NCBI RefSeq assembly: GCF_000400465.1
Contig: NW_008806278.1
Coordinates: 372,001-436,000, forward strand
DNA length: 64,000 nt
Direction: 5' to 3'
Source: Wallemia ichthyophaga EXF-994
Lineage: Eukaryota; Basidiomycota; Wallemiomycetes; Wallemiales; Wallemiaceae
In this document: piece by piece, positions 48,042-58,443 of the stretch
Layout: every line of letters begins with the position of its first letter
How positions within the stretch are numbered: the stretch's first letter is position 1
Notes under the pieces: model-generated
What the model was told of the DNA's origin: nothing
What the model saw: the letters and a program-made list of their open reading frames with translations, nothing else
The model's database searches: none
Translations under genes and position numbers: made by a program

Positions 48042-48927
48042 ATGCAGACCAAGATGTTCACATACAGCAAACACACGAAAGACACCAAGCTCGACACACT
48101 AACCAAACATCAGAAGCTTAGCTTCGAGTGTTTACCAACAGAAGTACAAAAAATGTTCTAGTGGATGTTGACTTGATGACGCTTAAGATGGTATCACTCG
48201 TGAACAAGTCATTGCGCAATCTGGTAGCAGATGTACTCTTTGCTTACGTCAGTGTCGACAGCAACACTTCAGAGATGCAGCCTGGCCAGAGCTACTTCAG
48301 ACTGACGAGGGGTAGTGTTAGGTGTGTGTTGGATGCATACTCATACGACGCTACTAACAATAGCAACCCAACTCAAGACATTTGCACCTCGCCTATCCGA
48401 AAACGCTGGTGGACTCGAATGTCACTAAGCGCTGCCTACCCATATCTCAAATGACCAAGCTGAACAGTTTGCACATCAACCTCCGCGAGATGCTCTATGA
48501 GTTGGAACTGGCAGCGGCAGAAGAGGTGCGAGAGAAAGAGCTAGCATATGGGAAGCACAACCTGATAGACTATATCCCACAATCCAACTCAGTCAAGGAG
48601 CTTACTCTCGTAGTCAACTCCCTCAATGACTTTCATTTTCATAAGTTTTCCATCCAGCAGCTTATAAGCAAATTTGCACACCCACTCACTCTGGTCATTG
48701 TTAAGGATATAGAAAGTGAGATAGACAGGTATGTGCTTATGGACTTCACCCAGCCTTTTCAATTTGCCAAAGTAATCCTGTGCGAACTGAGGAGCTCGGT
48801 CGTTTTTCTAAAGACAGCGTTTGAGGAAGTCGGAGGTAGTGGGGTGTTGTTTGAGGTGAGCTTTATGAGGGGCTTGGAGATATTGCGCAAGACTTACTAC
48901 TCGACGGCATTTGTGGTGAATGAGTAG
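48042..48927 (+). pseudogene. F-box-like gene with an apparent 1-nt frameshift in the F-box
   Basis: Frame 1 from ATG 48042 gives SFECLPTEVQKMF then TAG at 48159. Frame 2 continues without gap with LVDVDLMTLKMVSLVNKSLRNLV, which together make a normal F-box (LP-x-E, LVNK). One base appears lost at TTC|TAG near 48158. After a 47-nt intron (48317-48363, GTTAGG, TACTAAC, AATAG) the frame stays open to 48927. F-box proteins select substrates for SCF ubiquitin ligases; the C-terminal part has no repeat I recognise. If frame 2 begins at ATG 48176, the F-box is truncated. Either a recent pseudogene, or a sequence error in an intact gene. Confidence 0.6.
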
Positions 48928-49058
48928 GTCATTCTATTTCAATTCTTTTGCTATTCCTGCTGCTGTTGCTTTGCTGTACTATAATGTGTGCATCTTTAAA
49001 TTTCAGTCGTCCTCTTACTCTAATATAATCACATACATAGCTACAACAAATGCAAAGA

Positions 49059-50327
49059 TCACGACGACTTCCATTCAAACACATCGGTAATGTCGCCCTG
49101 TATCTCTAGCTGCTTGAGCTGTATATTAGCGTTAGATTCGACGACGCTCCTCACGCGACTCCATAGCTTTTGTCGCTTAGCCGAGGAGTGGATATCTGAG
49201 AGCGCATTGTCTCTGATCTGTTCGGGAATGACGTAAGGCGCCATGGTTGGATCGTGCATACTTTCGACCATCTGAGAGGGGTGTGAGTATACGTAAGTGT
49301 GCTAATAATCTTAACCAAAGCAACGCACCCTCTCCCGCACATGTTCGATCGTATACTTGACCAATTCTTTCACTCGTTTCTTCTCTGCCGTCGCGCGTCT
49401 TATTTTCGTCAAAGCGAAGGTGTATCCGAGGAAAAGGGCGACCAAGGTGCAGAATTCGAGGCGCCATTTCCTAGCAATAGAGGACAGTTTCAGCCGGAGT
49501 CTGCATCCGAGACTGATTTGAGCATTACGAGCAATGAGGAGGTTTATACTGAGAGAGGTGTTAGTATGTGAGCGTTTAGCGTCTTAAACGTGATTAAATG
49601 TATCAAACGCTTAAATGTAATACTCACCCATTATCCCTCCTCACAGTGTCTATTTCCTCATTATCGACCAGATCCTTCACAGCCAATTGGTAAATATCGT
49701 CGAACTCATCTTGAGAGATGGTCTTCTGTAACAAAAGATCAGATGAATAGGCAGTGAGTGTTCAGTTCAACTTACATCCTTAAGTGCCGAAATAAAGGCG
49801 TAAACATCAACCTCGCTGAGTGAAAATGCGTCGATATCACTCAAACCCCTTTTACGCTTTAAATTACCACAAGTAACATCACCTCTATGTTTTTCAAGGG
49901 TGGATAAGAGGTGAACAGCGACATCTGCAGCCATTGCTCTTTTGTCTGAGTCAGGTTCGCAGCGAGGAGGGAAAGCGATAGGACCAGCGTAGGGCAATCC
50001 ATTGAGGATATTCGAAAAGGGAAAGAATGAAAGCAGTGAGTCAGTGAGGATGAATTCTTGTGGGCAAGAAATGAGATTGCCTTGCTCGCAAAACGCGTAG
50101 TTTGGACATGGAGTGCATTGAGTTGGAATAGGTAGGAGAGAGTAGAAACTGTTTGGATCTTCTGCGTCGTTTGATAGGCTGACTAGCTCTTCAACACGCT
50201 GATCGACAATAGCGTTTGAAGATTTCCAGGTATCGCAGAAACCAAGTTCAACGCTTAACTGGCGATACTTCAACAGAAAATAGATAGAAATTACGATTAA
50301 AGTAACGCGTATTAGAATTATTATCAT
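49059..50327 (-). CDS. Man1/Src1-family inner nuclear membrane protein lacking the N-terminal LEM/HeH domain
   Basis: Exons 50327-49776, 49725-49628, 49548-49329, 49271-49059; 360 residues. Starts almost directly with a membrane helix (MIIILIRVTLIVISIYFLL), then the lumenal region GFCDT...CTPCPNYAFCEQG, then a second membrane segment (FCTLVALFLGYTFAL) and the MSC winged-helix end (RVKELVKYTIEHV, PYVIPEQIRDNAL, WSRVRSVVESNANI). This is the Man1-Src1p-C-terminal arrangement of Heh1/Lem2. The family's nucleoplasmic HeH/LEM domain that binds chromatin is absent, and the divergent POP3 ATG lies 6 nt upstream, leaving no room unless distant exons exist. Confidence 0.82.
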
Positions 50328-50333
50328 TTTAAC

Positions 50334-51140
50334 ATGAACGTCCACGAGAACAACTTGGCTAGAAACGCAAATACAAAAAACTCAGTTAGGAATAAGTCTA
50401 AAGCCAGTGCAAGTGAAAGAAAGCCTGCATTTAAAGCCGTATTAGAAACACCATATCAACTGAATTGGCCTTGTCCACCAACTTCAATTTCAAACGGTGT
50501 GCTTAAAGACATTACTGGTTCTTTTACGGATTTTAAAGCCAAATTTCCATCTGAATCAATAGCCAAAGGAATTTCTCCTGAAGAAAGGCGGAAGCTGCGA
50601 AGTGATAAGAAAGTTGAGAACAAGTCTACACCCCCACTCACTCCGCCTTCAACACTTATCGGTATAAACTCAGTTACACGAGACATTGAAGCTGGCTCTA
50701 CATCCACTTCGCGTGTTGTACTCGCATGCAAAAGCGACGTAAACCCTTCACGCTTATTAGCCCATTTACCGATACAAATTGCAGTGAACAACTCAAAGAA
50801 CTCACACTCAATCGTACTCATTGAGTTGCCTAAAGGCAGTGAAGAAGCAATGGCAATAACCCTTAAACTCAAACGTGTGGCTGTCGTATCACTCACAGAA
50901 CAACACCCACTCACCGCGACTATACTACGCAGATTGGATGATATCCAAAAATACACACTCACTGCTCCTTGGCTGAACGGCGATCAGTTGGTGTATATTC
51001 CCACTAAAATTAATCAATTAGAGACTAGTATCCCTAGAGACATGCGCAAGGCTAAAGAGGAAAGAAAAAAGGTACAGGCTGCTAAGAAGGAGCGTATTAA
51101 CGCATACAAACACCATCAATCTCTCAAACTCAAATCTTAA
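50334..51140 (+). CDS. POP3: RNase P/MRP protein subunit Pop3 (Rpp38-like)
   Basis: Single-exon frame of 268 codons. FKAVLETPYQLNWPCP near the N-terminus and, after a linker, ACKSDVNPSRLLAHLPI ... IVLIELPKGSEEAM ... RVAVVSL match fungal Pop3, an L7Ae-fold subunit of RNase P and RNase MRP acting in tRNA and rRNA processing. The C-terminus is basic (KAKEERKKVQAAKKER), suiting RNA binding. The start is only 6 nt from the divergent Man1/Src1-family start. Confidence 0.82.
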   Translation: MNVHENNLARNANTKNSVRNKSKASASERKPAFKAVLETPYQLNWPCPPTSISNGVLKDITGSFTDFKAKFPSESIAKGISPEERRKLRSDKKVENKSTPPLTPPSTLIGINSVTRDIEAGSTSTSRVVLACKSDVNPSRLLAHLPIQIAVNNSKNSHSIVLIELPKGSEEAMAITLKLKRVAVVSLTEQHPLTATILRRLDDIQKYTLTAPWLNGDQLVYIPTKINQLETSIPRDMRKAKEERKKVQAAKKERINAYKHHQSLKLKS

Positions 51141-51491
51141 ATACACTTGTACTATTTGTAAAAATATTGATATCAAATATCGAATATGATTGGTTTTACA
51201 ACATAAAATTGGATTCAATTGGATTATTTGGATGTTGAAATGAGTGAAAACTGGAAGCTGAGTGCTGAGTGCTTCAAGAAAGTTAAGAAACCACTGCGGA
51301 GTGAGATATAAAGTTATTTAACCGTAATACTTGTAAACTGGTAAAGAAAGCGAAATGAGTAAGCGCAACAAGTGCGATAATAAAAGAATGAATAGAGCAT
51401 TTAATGATATATGCTACTTGGTTTTTGATTGCTTGAGAATATAACTTAGAGACTGCTATGCAAGATACTGTCATGCAAAAGACGTGCGACA
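51141..51491. other. convergent 3' gap, no gene seen
   Basis: 351 nt between the POP3 and WEE1 stops. AT-rich, presumably both 3' UTRs. No structured RNA or coding frame was recognised. Confidence 0.5.
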
Positions 51492-54175
51492 TTATTTATC
51501 TAAATCCATCAAATTCTCATCTGTAGACGATCTACTAAATAATTGATTGTCATCTTGATCGACGAGAATAAGACTAGCTTGGGCGGAGGTGTTTGGAGTG
51601 TTTGGAGTGAATGATGTCCGTTGACCTTGTGGAGATGGTTGAGGTTGTAGAGATTGGTTTTGTATTGGTTTCATTTGATAAATAATCTGTTTATTGAGTG
51701 TGGACTTAGAGAGCATGTTGACTATACTATCCATGAAGGAAGCATCTTCTTCCCTCTCCAGTGCCCCCGTAGAACGTTTCTTATTCACACTATCTAATAT
51801 TGGATGTTGGAGTATCTGGTATGCCGAAGGTCTGTTTTCGGGGTTGGGGTCGAGCATAGCCTTGATGAGGTCAACGAGTGCAATTGATAGATCGTCAAAT
51901 GGACATTCACTAAAATCTAGTGACCTCAGCTTCTGCCATGGTTCTCCATTTCCTGGTAGGACAATGTTGCAACTGGCTTCGAGGATAATCAGACCGAGTG
52001 AGAAGATATCGGCTGCATGGCTATAATTTCCCCGAAGAATTTCAGGAGCAAGATACTCTCTATCACCTTCTCTCTCCAAATCACCTGCATAAAGACTAAT
52101 GTCATCTTCTTCTACCCCATCTGACGCTTCTAGCACCGTCGTTAACATGGATATAGGACCATCTGTATCGGGCTCAGACTTCCGCCGCTTTGGTAAGTTC
52201 TTGTACTGTGTTGACGTACGCAGCTGCGATTCTTGAACTGCTAGACCGAAATCTCCTATTAGGAGCGTACCATTCGATGCAACAAAGATGTTGGCTGGTT
52301 TGAGATCTAAATGCCAAATACCTGAAGCGTGAAGGAATCGAACTCCCTAAAGGATGAAGTCAGTAATTGCATTTGCACAAACTCATCCAACTAACCTCTG
52401 CAATATCGCCTAGCATCTTCCAAACACGTGTCTCATCTAATTTTTCAAACCTGGAGCCATAGTCGTCCAAGAAGTTATTGAGTGAACCCTTTTCACACAA
52501 TTCGGTCTGTATATAAAGTCTGTTATTCTCCTCCCAGTAATCATTCAATTTGATAATATTTGGATGTGGTGATAACTTGGAAAGCGTAATTGGTTCATTT
52601 AGCTGTCGTAATCTATCGCGACCACCTTCAAATGGTTTGCCACGTTTGATAGCGTATATTTGACCGTTGTAAGCCGCTTGTCGTTTACATGCAATGAAAG
52701 CTTCTGAGAATTCACCTTTACCAAGTTGAGAAATGATGAAGAATTCTCTTTCGAATCTGCCTTGCGGGGGTGGAGGTGGAGTGGGACTAATTTGGTTTTT
52801 ATTGACGTTAATAGTACTTGAACTGCCGTCACTATTACTCGGATTGTTAAACTTTATCGTATTACTATCCCTCCCTTTGGCCTTGTCCTTGTCCGCTTTG
52901 GATGATATAGACAACTTGGAAGATGAACGTCTCCTTATGAATGAGGACATTGAAGACATTGACCTAGTTTTTTCACGTGAACGAAGGGATGAGAAAAGCG
53001 AAGGTCGTTTCGGAGAAGTAGGAGATGAAGGTTCGGGGGATGAAGATAAAGGGTTAGAAGCTCTATCAAACAATTGAGATGCACGTCTTGTGATTTTCGA
53101 AGTTTTTGATGTTGGGGTGGCTAATTTTGATGAAGGAGTTGGTGAGTTTGCAGTGTTGCTGTTGTCTGTTAAGTGTTAGATGAGTAATAAGTGATAAGAA
53201 AACCAACTCACTTTCATCAAAATGATTTGTTGGAGTTAAGCATTCATCGTCGTAAGTCTTGCGAGTGCTTGGACTACCATCACTATCACTGGAAGCAGTA
53301 GTGCGATTACTACTCAAACTAAGAGCAGACGATCTGCGTAATATGGCCATTCTGCCTTTACCTCTACCATTGTTGCTCTGATCTTCATCTTTTGAAGGAG
53401 AATTTGCAGCTAGAGCCAAATTTAAACTGAGTCTTTTAGCGGATTTACCGAAGAATGAAGTGCGATTCTTAGTTTGTTGAGCAGGTAAAGATTGTGACAT
53501 ATCAGCTTGAGCTTTAGCGGCGAATGCAGAGGGTTTAGCGGGAGTGTCAGGCATATGAGGAAGATAAGCAGGAGAACCAGAAGGGCCAATGTTTGAGGGA
53601 TTAAAGGGTTTGGATTTCTTCGAAAGGAGAGTAGACGGAGCTTGGAATGCAGCCTGTAAAGGTCTAGCGGAAGCGTAGGAAGTTGGTTGAAGGGGAAAAG
53701 AAGCTCTATTAGGAGGATCAGGAGGATCAGGGGAAGGAAAGATATTTCTATATCTTTGGTTGTTCCCAGTAGAATTTGGAGGAATAGAAGATTTCTTTGA
53801 ACTTCTTTTAAAGTGAGGAATTGAGTGATCACTGTGGTTTGAGCGTAGACTTGATCTTCTTGAAGGTTTTTCAGTGGGAGAGAGAGTAGAGAAGACCTTC
53901 CTTGGACGTTGAGAAGGTGGAGGATTAACAGAGGGCTCTGGTGGTGGTCGAAGGTAGTTGACTTTGTTGATGGATTTGAATGAATTCAAAGATTCTGAGT
54001 TGATGGTGGTGTGTACATCTGAGCTTGTAGATGATTGGCTGCTGCTGTTGAAAAAGGAATACGTTTCATCCAAGATATCTTCATCAGAGTTATTCGATGA
54101 TGTCGTCGTCGTCGTCGCCGTCGAAGGAGACGAAATTATTTGATTAAAATTTAATTTCGATGGCGTTAATAACAT
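51492..54175 (-). CDS. WEE1: Wee1-type protein kinase
   Basis: Exons 54175-53212, 53165-52396, 52346-51492; 862 residues. Residues 1-460 are Ser/Pro-rich regulatory sequence; the kinase domain follows: glycine loop LGKGEFSEAF, lysine in YAIKRGK, catalytic loop WHLDLKPAN, DFG in GDFGLA, and EGDREYLAPEIL. HLDLKPAN and EGDREY identify the Wee1/Swe1 family, which phosphorylates Cdk1 on Tyr15 to delay mitosis. Thr-Pro and Ser-Pro sites are frequent, fitting control by Cdk1 and Polo. An ACGCGT box lies 83 nt upstream, and a 4-codon uORF overlaps the start codon. Confidence 0.92.
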
Positions 54176-54565
54176 TGCATTCTAATTTCTTTGATTTCAA
54201 TATTCAAAATTACGTCCCCTGTGATGGTATGAGTGAAAGGTGTATGCCGTCGAGTAGACGCGTCCTCAACTCTAAAATAAGTCATTCTTAAAAAATATAC
54301 TTAATTTCTTATTAGATGGTTGAGCTTGAATAACTTAAACTTATTTCTTTAAAAATCTCCTGTCAAACGTACTTGTCTTTGGCGTGATTCTGGCTTTGGA
54401 TCGGAGTAGATGGAAATTTATTTCTTAGAGTATGCAAAATCTAAAGACATGAACTCAATAAAGACAATCGTATAAGACATTACATGTTTTACTTTCGTTT
54501 GAATCCTTTCTAAATCCGTCATTATCCTCTCTCATAACCATCAACTCCACCAACTCCACTGTAAA
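54176..54565. promoter_or_regulatory. divergent WEE1 / YjbQ-family promoter with an MluI cell-cycle box
   Basis: 390-nt gap. ACGCGT at 54258-54263 (within the palindrome GACGCGTC) is the MBF/MCB core used for G1/S transcription in fungi; it lies 83 nt from the WEE1 start. The minus strand reads ATGCAATGTTATTAA at 54180-54166, a 4-codon uORF that contains the WEE1 ATG in another frame. Otherwise AT-rich with no gene. Confidence 0.45.
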
Positions 54566-55129
54566 ATGCCTTATCAAAAGACAATAACACTGTCACGTCA
54601 ATCAAAAGGCTGTCATTTGGTTACGGATCAAGTTGTAGAGCAAATAAGAGATGGATTATCGAATACTCAGGTTGGAATTCTCAATTTGTTCATAAAGCAC
54701 ACATCTGCTGCACTCACTATCAATGAGAATTGCGATTACACAGTGCGTACTGATATGGATCGCTGTTTAGACAAGATTGTTCCCGAATCCTTCCCTTGGG
54801 ATCACGTTGACGAGGGCCCGGAGTGGGTTGTTGTGTTTAATTGATTCAAAAGCTCACAATTGCGATAATTAGTGACTCAGTATCACACACCAAAACATCT
54901 TTGATTGGTCCTTCACTCACAATTCCTATTACAAATGGTCGTTTAGCTCTTGGTGGGTTTTTTTTTCAGATTGTGAATTGACCACACTGACTCCATCTAA
55001 AAGGAACTTGGCAGGGGTGAGTGTATTTTGTGAAAGCAATCTACATTCCTCACATATCATAGGATATATCTCACTGAGTTCAGACATTTGGCTCACAGTA
55101 GGAAAATCTGCTGTACAATTATACCGTAG
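54566..55129 (+). CDS. YjbQ/UPF0047 family protein
   Basis: Exons 54566-54822, 54873-54952, 55004-55016, 55063-55129; 138 residues, the normal family length. [46 protein letters not shown] and [10 protein letters not shown] are the conserved UPF0047 strings; bacterial relatives have weak thiamine-phosphate-synthase activity, but the true role is unknown. The third exon is a 13-nt microexon (ACT-TGG-CAG core) needed to make GTWQG. All introns are 46-51 nt. Divergent from WEE1. Confidence 0.88.
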
Positions 55130-55361
55130 ATTAAAGTAAGCTAGAGCTTGATGATAATAACGAGTCTATTTAGACCGCTTTCAAGTTGTTTGCACTTCCC
55201 CCTCTAAGCCGTGGCGAAAGCGGAGTTTTGTAAACAAATTATAAATTGATTTGAATAGATCTACGGTAATTGAGAATGCCTGTACAGACATTTAAATTTT
55301 TAACTCTTTCTTCCTATTGCCACAATAATATGGTTATCTGTTGCTCAGCTCCCATCCAATC

Positions 55362-56226
55362 ATGTTATCCGTTTTAAAGAAGCGTGAGGAATTTAGTTGT
55401 TTTAAAGGATCTAGCTGAATACGTAGCAGCTCAATTATTATCACCAATTGGTAGACTGCCTACACTTACACGCACTTTGTCAACAACCACTCAACGTCCT
55501 GGGGAAGCATTGGAAGCAAGTCGTCCAATTCCAGCAACAAACATCGCCCAACAAGGCTCAAACCAGCTCAGTCTGGAGCAGCCACGTAATGGCGTGGAAT
55601 ACGCACTTACTTCATTGGATAAAGTTAGAAGTGAGTCGCTGTCTTCTTTTTTGAGTTTAAGCTGATAATATCATTAGACTGGGGACAGACTGTAGGTTTA
55701 CATATTTTAAATGGCTTCTTCACGGCTTCTCTGCGTCGTTTCTTCGAGAAGACGCTGCGACAAGTCCACAAGAAGGTGTACTCAAGAATTACCCTCTAAC
55801 AACCTTCCACAGGGATCCTTATGGCCAATGACTTTCGGATTAGCCTGCTGTGCTATTGAAATGATGCATATGGCCACTGCTCGTTACGATCAAGACAGAC
55901 TTGGTGTCGTTTTCCGTGCATCTCCACGTCAATCTGATTTGATGATTGTTGCTGGTACATTAACCAACAAGATGGCTCCTGCCCTTCGCAAAGTCTATGA
56001 CCAAACTCCACTTCCTCGTTACGTTATTTCTATGGGTTCTTGCGCTAACGGTGGTGGTTACTACCATTACTCTTACTCTGTCGTACGCGGTTGCGATCGT
56101 ATCGTACCTGTGGATGTATACTCACCTGGATGTCCACCAACCGCTGAAGCACTCCTTTATGCTATGCTTCAACTTCAGAGGAAGATGAGAAGGAACAGAC
56201 AAGCCACGCTGTGGTACAGGAAGTAG
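55362..56226 (+). CDS. mitochondrial complex I PSST subunit (NDUFS7 / NUO-20.1)
   Basis: Exons 55362-55383, 55427-55630, 55678-55691, 55813-56226; 217 residues. Carries iron-sulfur cluster N2 next to the ubiquinone site: [21 protein letters not shown] and [13 protein letters not shown] supply the four Cys ligands. The N-terminus ([19 protein letters not shown]) is a mitochondrial presequence. Exon 3 is a 14-nt microexon giving NWGQT before GSLWPMTFG. The following intron is unusually long (121 nt); an in-frame ATG at 55711 inside it could start an Arg-rich alternative N-terminus, but that would lose the normal presequence. Complex I is the electron entry point of respiration. Confidence 0.93.
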
Positions 56227-56472
56227 ATGAACCTTTCTTGTAATGCTCTCTTTTCTTTTATATTAATATAGTTGATGTTGAAATTTAGAATGAGTGAAAA
56301 ATTTCTGGAAATGTGAGAATAAGGGAAGGAGCGAGGGAGTGAGTGTAAGAAATGATTGAGGTTTGGAATTGATAGTATATGTATAATATTAAAGTCAAAC
56401 ACATTAAATCAAGTTAAATACATACCATATGCAACTATCACACTAGCAACCAACTTGGAAAAAGTTAAAATA

Positions 56473-58279
56473 ATGGATAATGGGAATAGCGTGAGTTAGA
56501 TGGAATTTATATAAGCAATTCTCACCTACGAACTAGTCACAGCTAAAATACCACTCAGAATTCCTCAAGCCCCGATTACCGGAATCGTTACTACCTTCAA
56601 ATACTTCGCTGAGATCAATAAAGTTTAATTCTAATGATGATTTCGCTCGGCCAAGTAATTTGTCCAATTTCCCTGCTGGTTTCCCTCCAAAAATTGGCTC
56701 AAGTGGTCCAACACGCGATCCAAGCACAGACCTTGAGGGCGATCAGATAAATCCCGATGCAGCTCTGCCCACTCCACCTACTCTAAATCCACCTGTCGTT
56801 GAGATATGCTTGGAATGCATGATGCGCGATAAGGATATGGCCGATGTAGACGTTTCCCCTACGGTTTGGCAGAACGCGTCGGATGGCGAGCTTGAGAAAT
56901 CTCTCGCTCTTTGGTCAGCACAGGAGCATAATGGCATATCACCTTCACAGCGAACAGGTCTTCGTCCACAGGATGAGGTTACGGAAGACGCTTTGGCGAC
57001 GTGGACCAAGCTCAATCCACCACTTTCCAACTATCGCGCTAGAAATCTCAAGTCATACGTCGCAGATCAAGTCAGTCGTAACAACGTTACAGCTATTGAC
57101 AGGACTGTCGACACTATGCTCAAATACCCTTCATCCTCTTCACTCAACCCGCCTCAGTCCCTGAAACAAGTTGCTCCAAGGAGACGCAGATTGTCCGAGT
57201 CAAGTGCTAACGTTAATGGTAACGCTATTGCGGGTGCGAGTGCAAACGCGGCCGCGAATGCTACTGCGACTGCTAATCCAAATACCCCAATCAACAACCG
57301 CACTTCAAAGCAAAGCTTGGCTATTTCGCTCGCCAATGCACCGCCTCTACCTGACGATGCGGCGAATGTTATCACAAACTACGGCAAAGGCGAGGTGAGC
57401 AATAGCAGTAAGAGCAGGAGTCGGAGTCATAGTCAAGTTCAGGGTCAGAGTAAGGTTCAAAACAGACCGGCGAGCGTGAGCAATGATTTGCAAGTTCCAA
57501 CTAGCGTACCGCGTAACTCTTCGCAGCTGCAAGTTCCTCACAGTCCGCAGTCGACACCGGCGTCGCCATCTACACTCACAGCTACTTCACCCACCTCGAC
57601 ACATTCCAGACGCCCATTCAGCCTCTTCTTCAGACACAGCAATAGGAGCGTTGCGACGAGCGTCGCGTCTGCTCACCCCTCAGGCTCCATGGTCGATATG
57701 CATCTCGGGCTTGAGAAGGAGCGCGATCCCAACAGGACGAGCTCGATGAATGGGATGGAAGTTTATCAGGGCAAGCAATACCCATCGACACGCAGTTTGA
57801 ACAAGAGCGACGGGAAGCACTCTAAGAAGAAGAAGGGGGGTATAAGGGGGCTGTGGAATAGGATAAGGGGTAAGTCAACGAGTCATGTCCATTCTACAAC
57901 ACCAACAACAGCAACACCAACGACAACGACTGGTCGCTCAATGACAGCGTCACCTAGTCTTGACGAACGTCAAAGAGAAGGTAGTCTACTGGAGCTGCAG
58001 CAACAAGCTCAAAAGGAGGATACGAGCAGCCCTCTCCCTCCCCCACCTTCCATGTCCTTTCTCAGTGGTGAACCCCTTGATGTGCCAAATGCTGCTAAAG
58101 TTCAGCCAAATATACCACATATACCAAATAGTGATAGCTTTCCGCGAAATCGCTCCTCGTCGTTCGAGTTGGAATATAGCAGATCTACCTCAAGCAATTT
58201 CCAAACACAACAGCAGAATCAACGCAAAAGCTTGAACAGTGTTGGATCAGGTGGAAGTGCGAGAGATATACCAACATGA
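56473..58279 (+). CDS. fungal protein with CLECMMRDKDMADVDV motif, unknown function
   Basis: Exons 56473-56490 and 56543-58279; 584 residues. Near residue 100 it has PVVEICLECMMRDKDMADVDV, a CxxC-type motif that I recall from uncharacterised fungal proteins, followed by W-Q-N and an EHNGIS-like segment. The remainder is low-complexity: Asn/Ala repeats, Ser-rich stretches, a basic patch (KHSKKKKGGIRGLWNRIRGK) that could bind membranes or nucleic acid, and a Gln-rich end. No enzyme domain. The start is supported by the join MDNGNS|LKYHSEFLKP, giving one uninterrupted frame. Confidence 0.65.
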
Positions 58280-58443
58280 ATAGATGATTACACCAAATTG
58301 CACTTAAACACACCCTATTCGACTCAAATCTACTATTGTCTATAGACAGACAATATAGCATCTGTATTAACTTTGTTTATCTGAAGAAAAAGATATGTTT
58401 ATACCCAATTAAAGTGATTACATTGTGCTTTGGTGGAAAGATT

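Noticed and set aside
48128-48150. GTG start for the F-box gene downstream of the frameshift
   Set aside because: Nuclear fungal genes rarely start at GTG, and the LP motif of the F-box lies in the other frame upstream.
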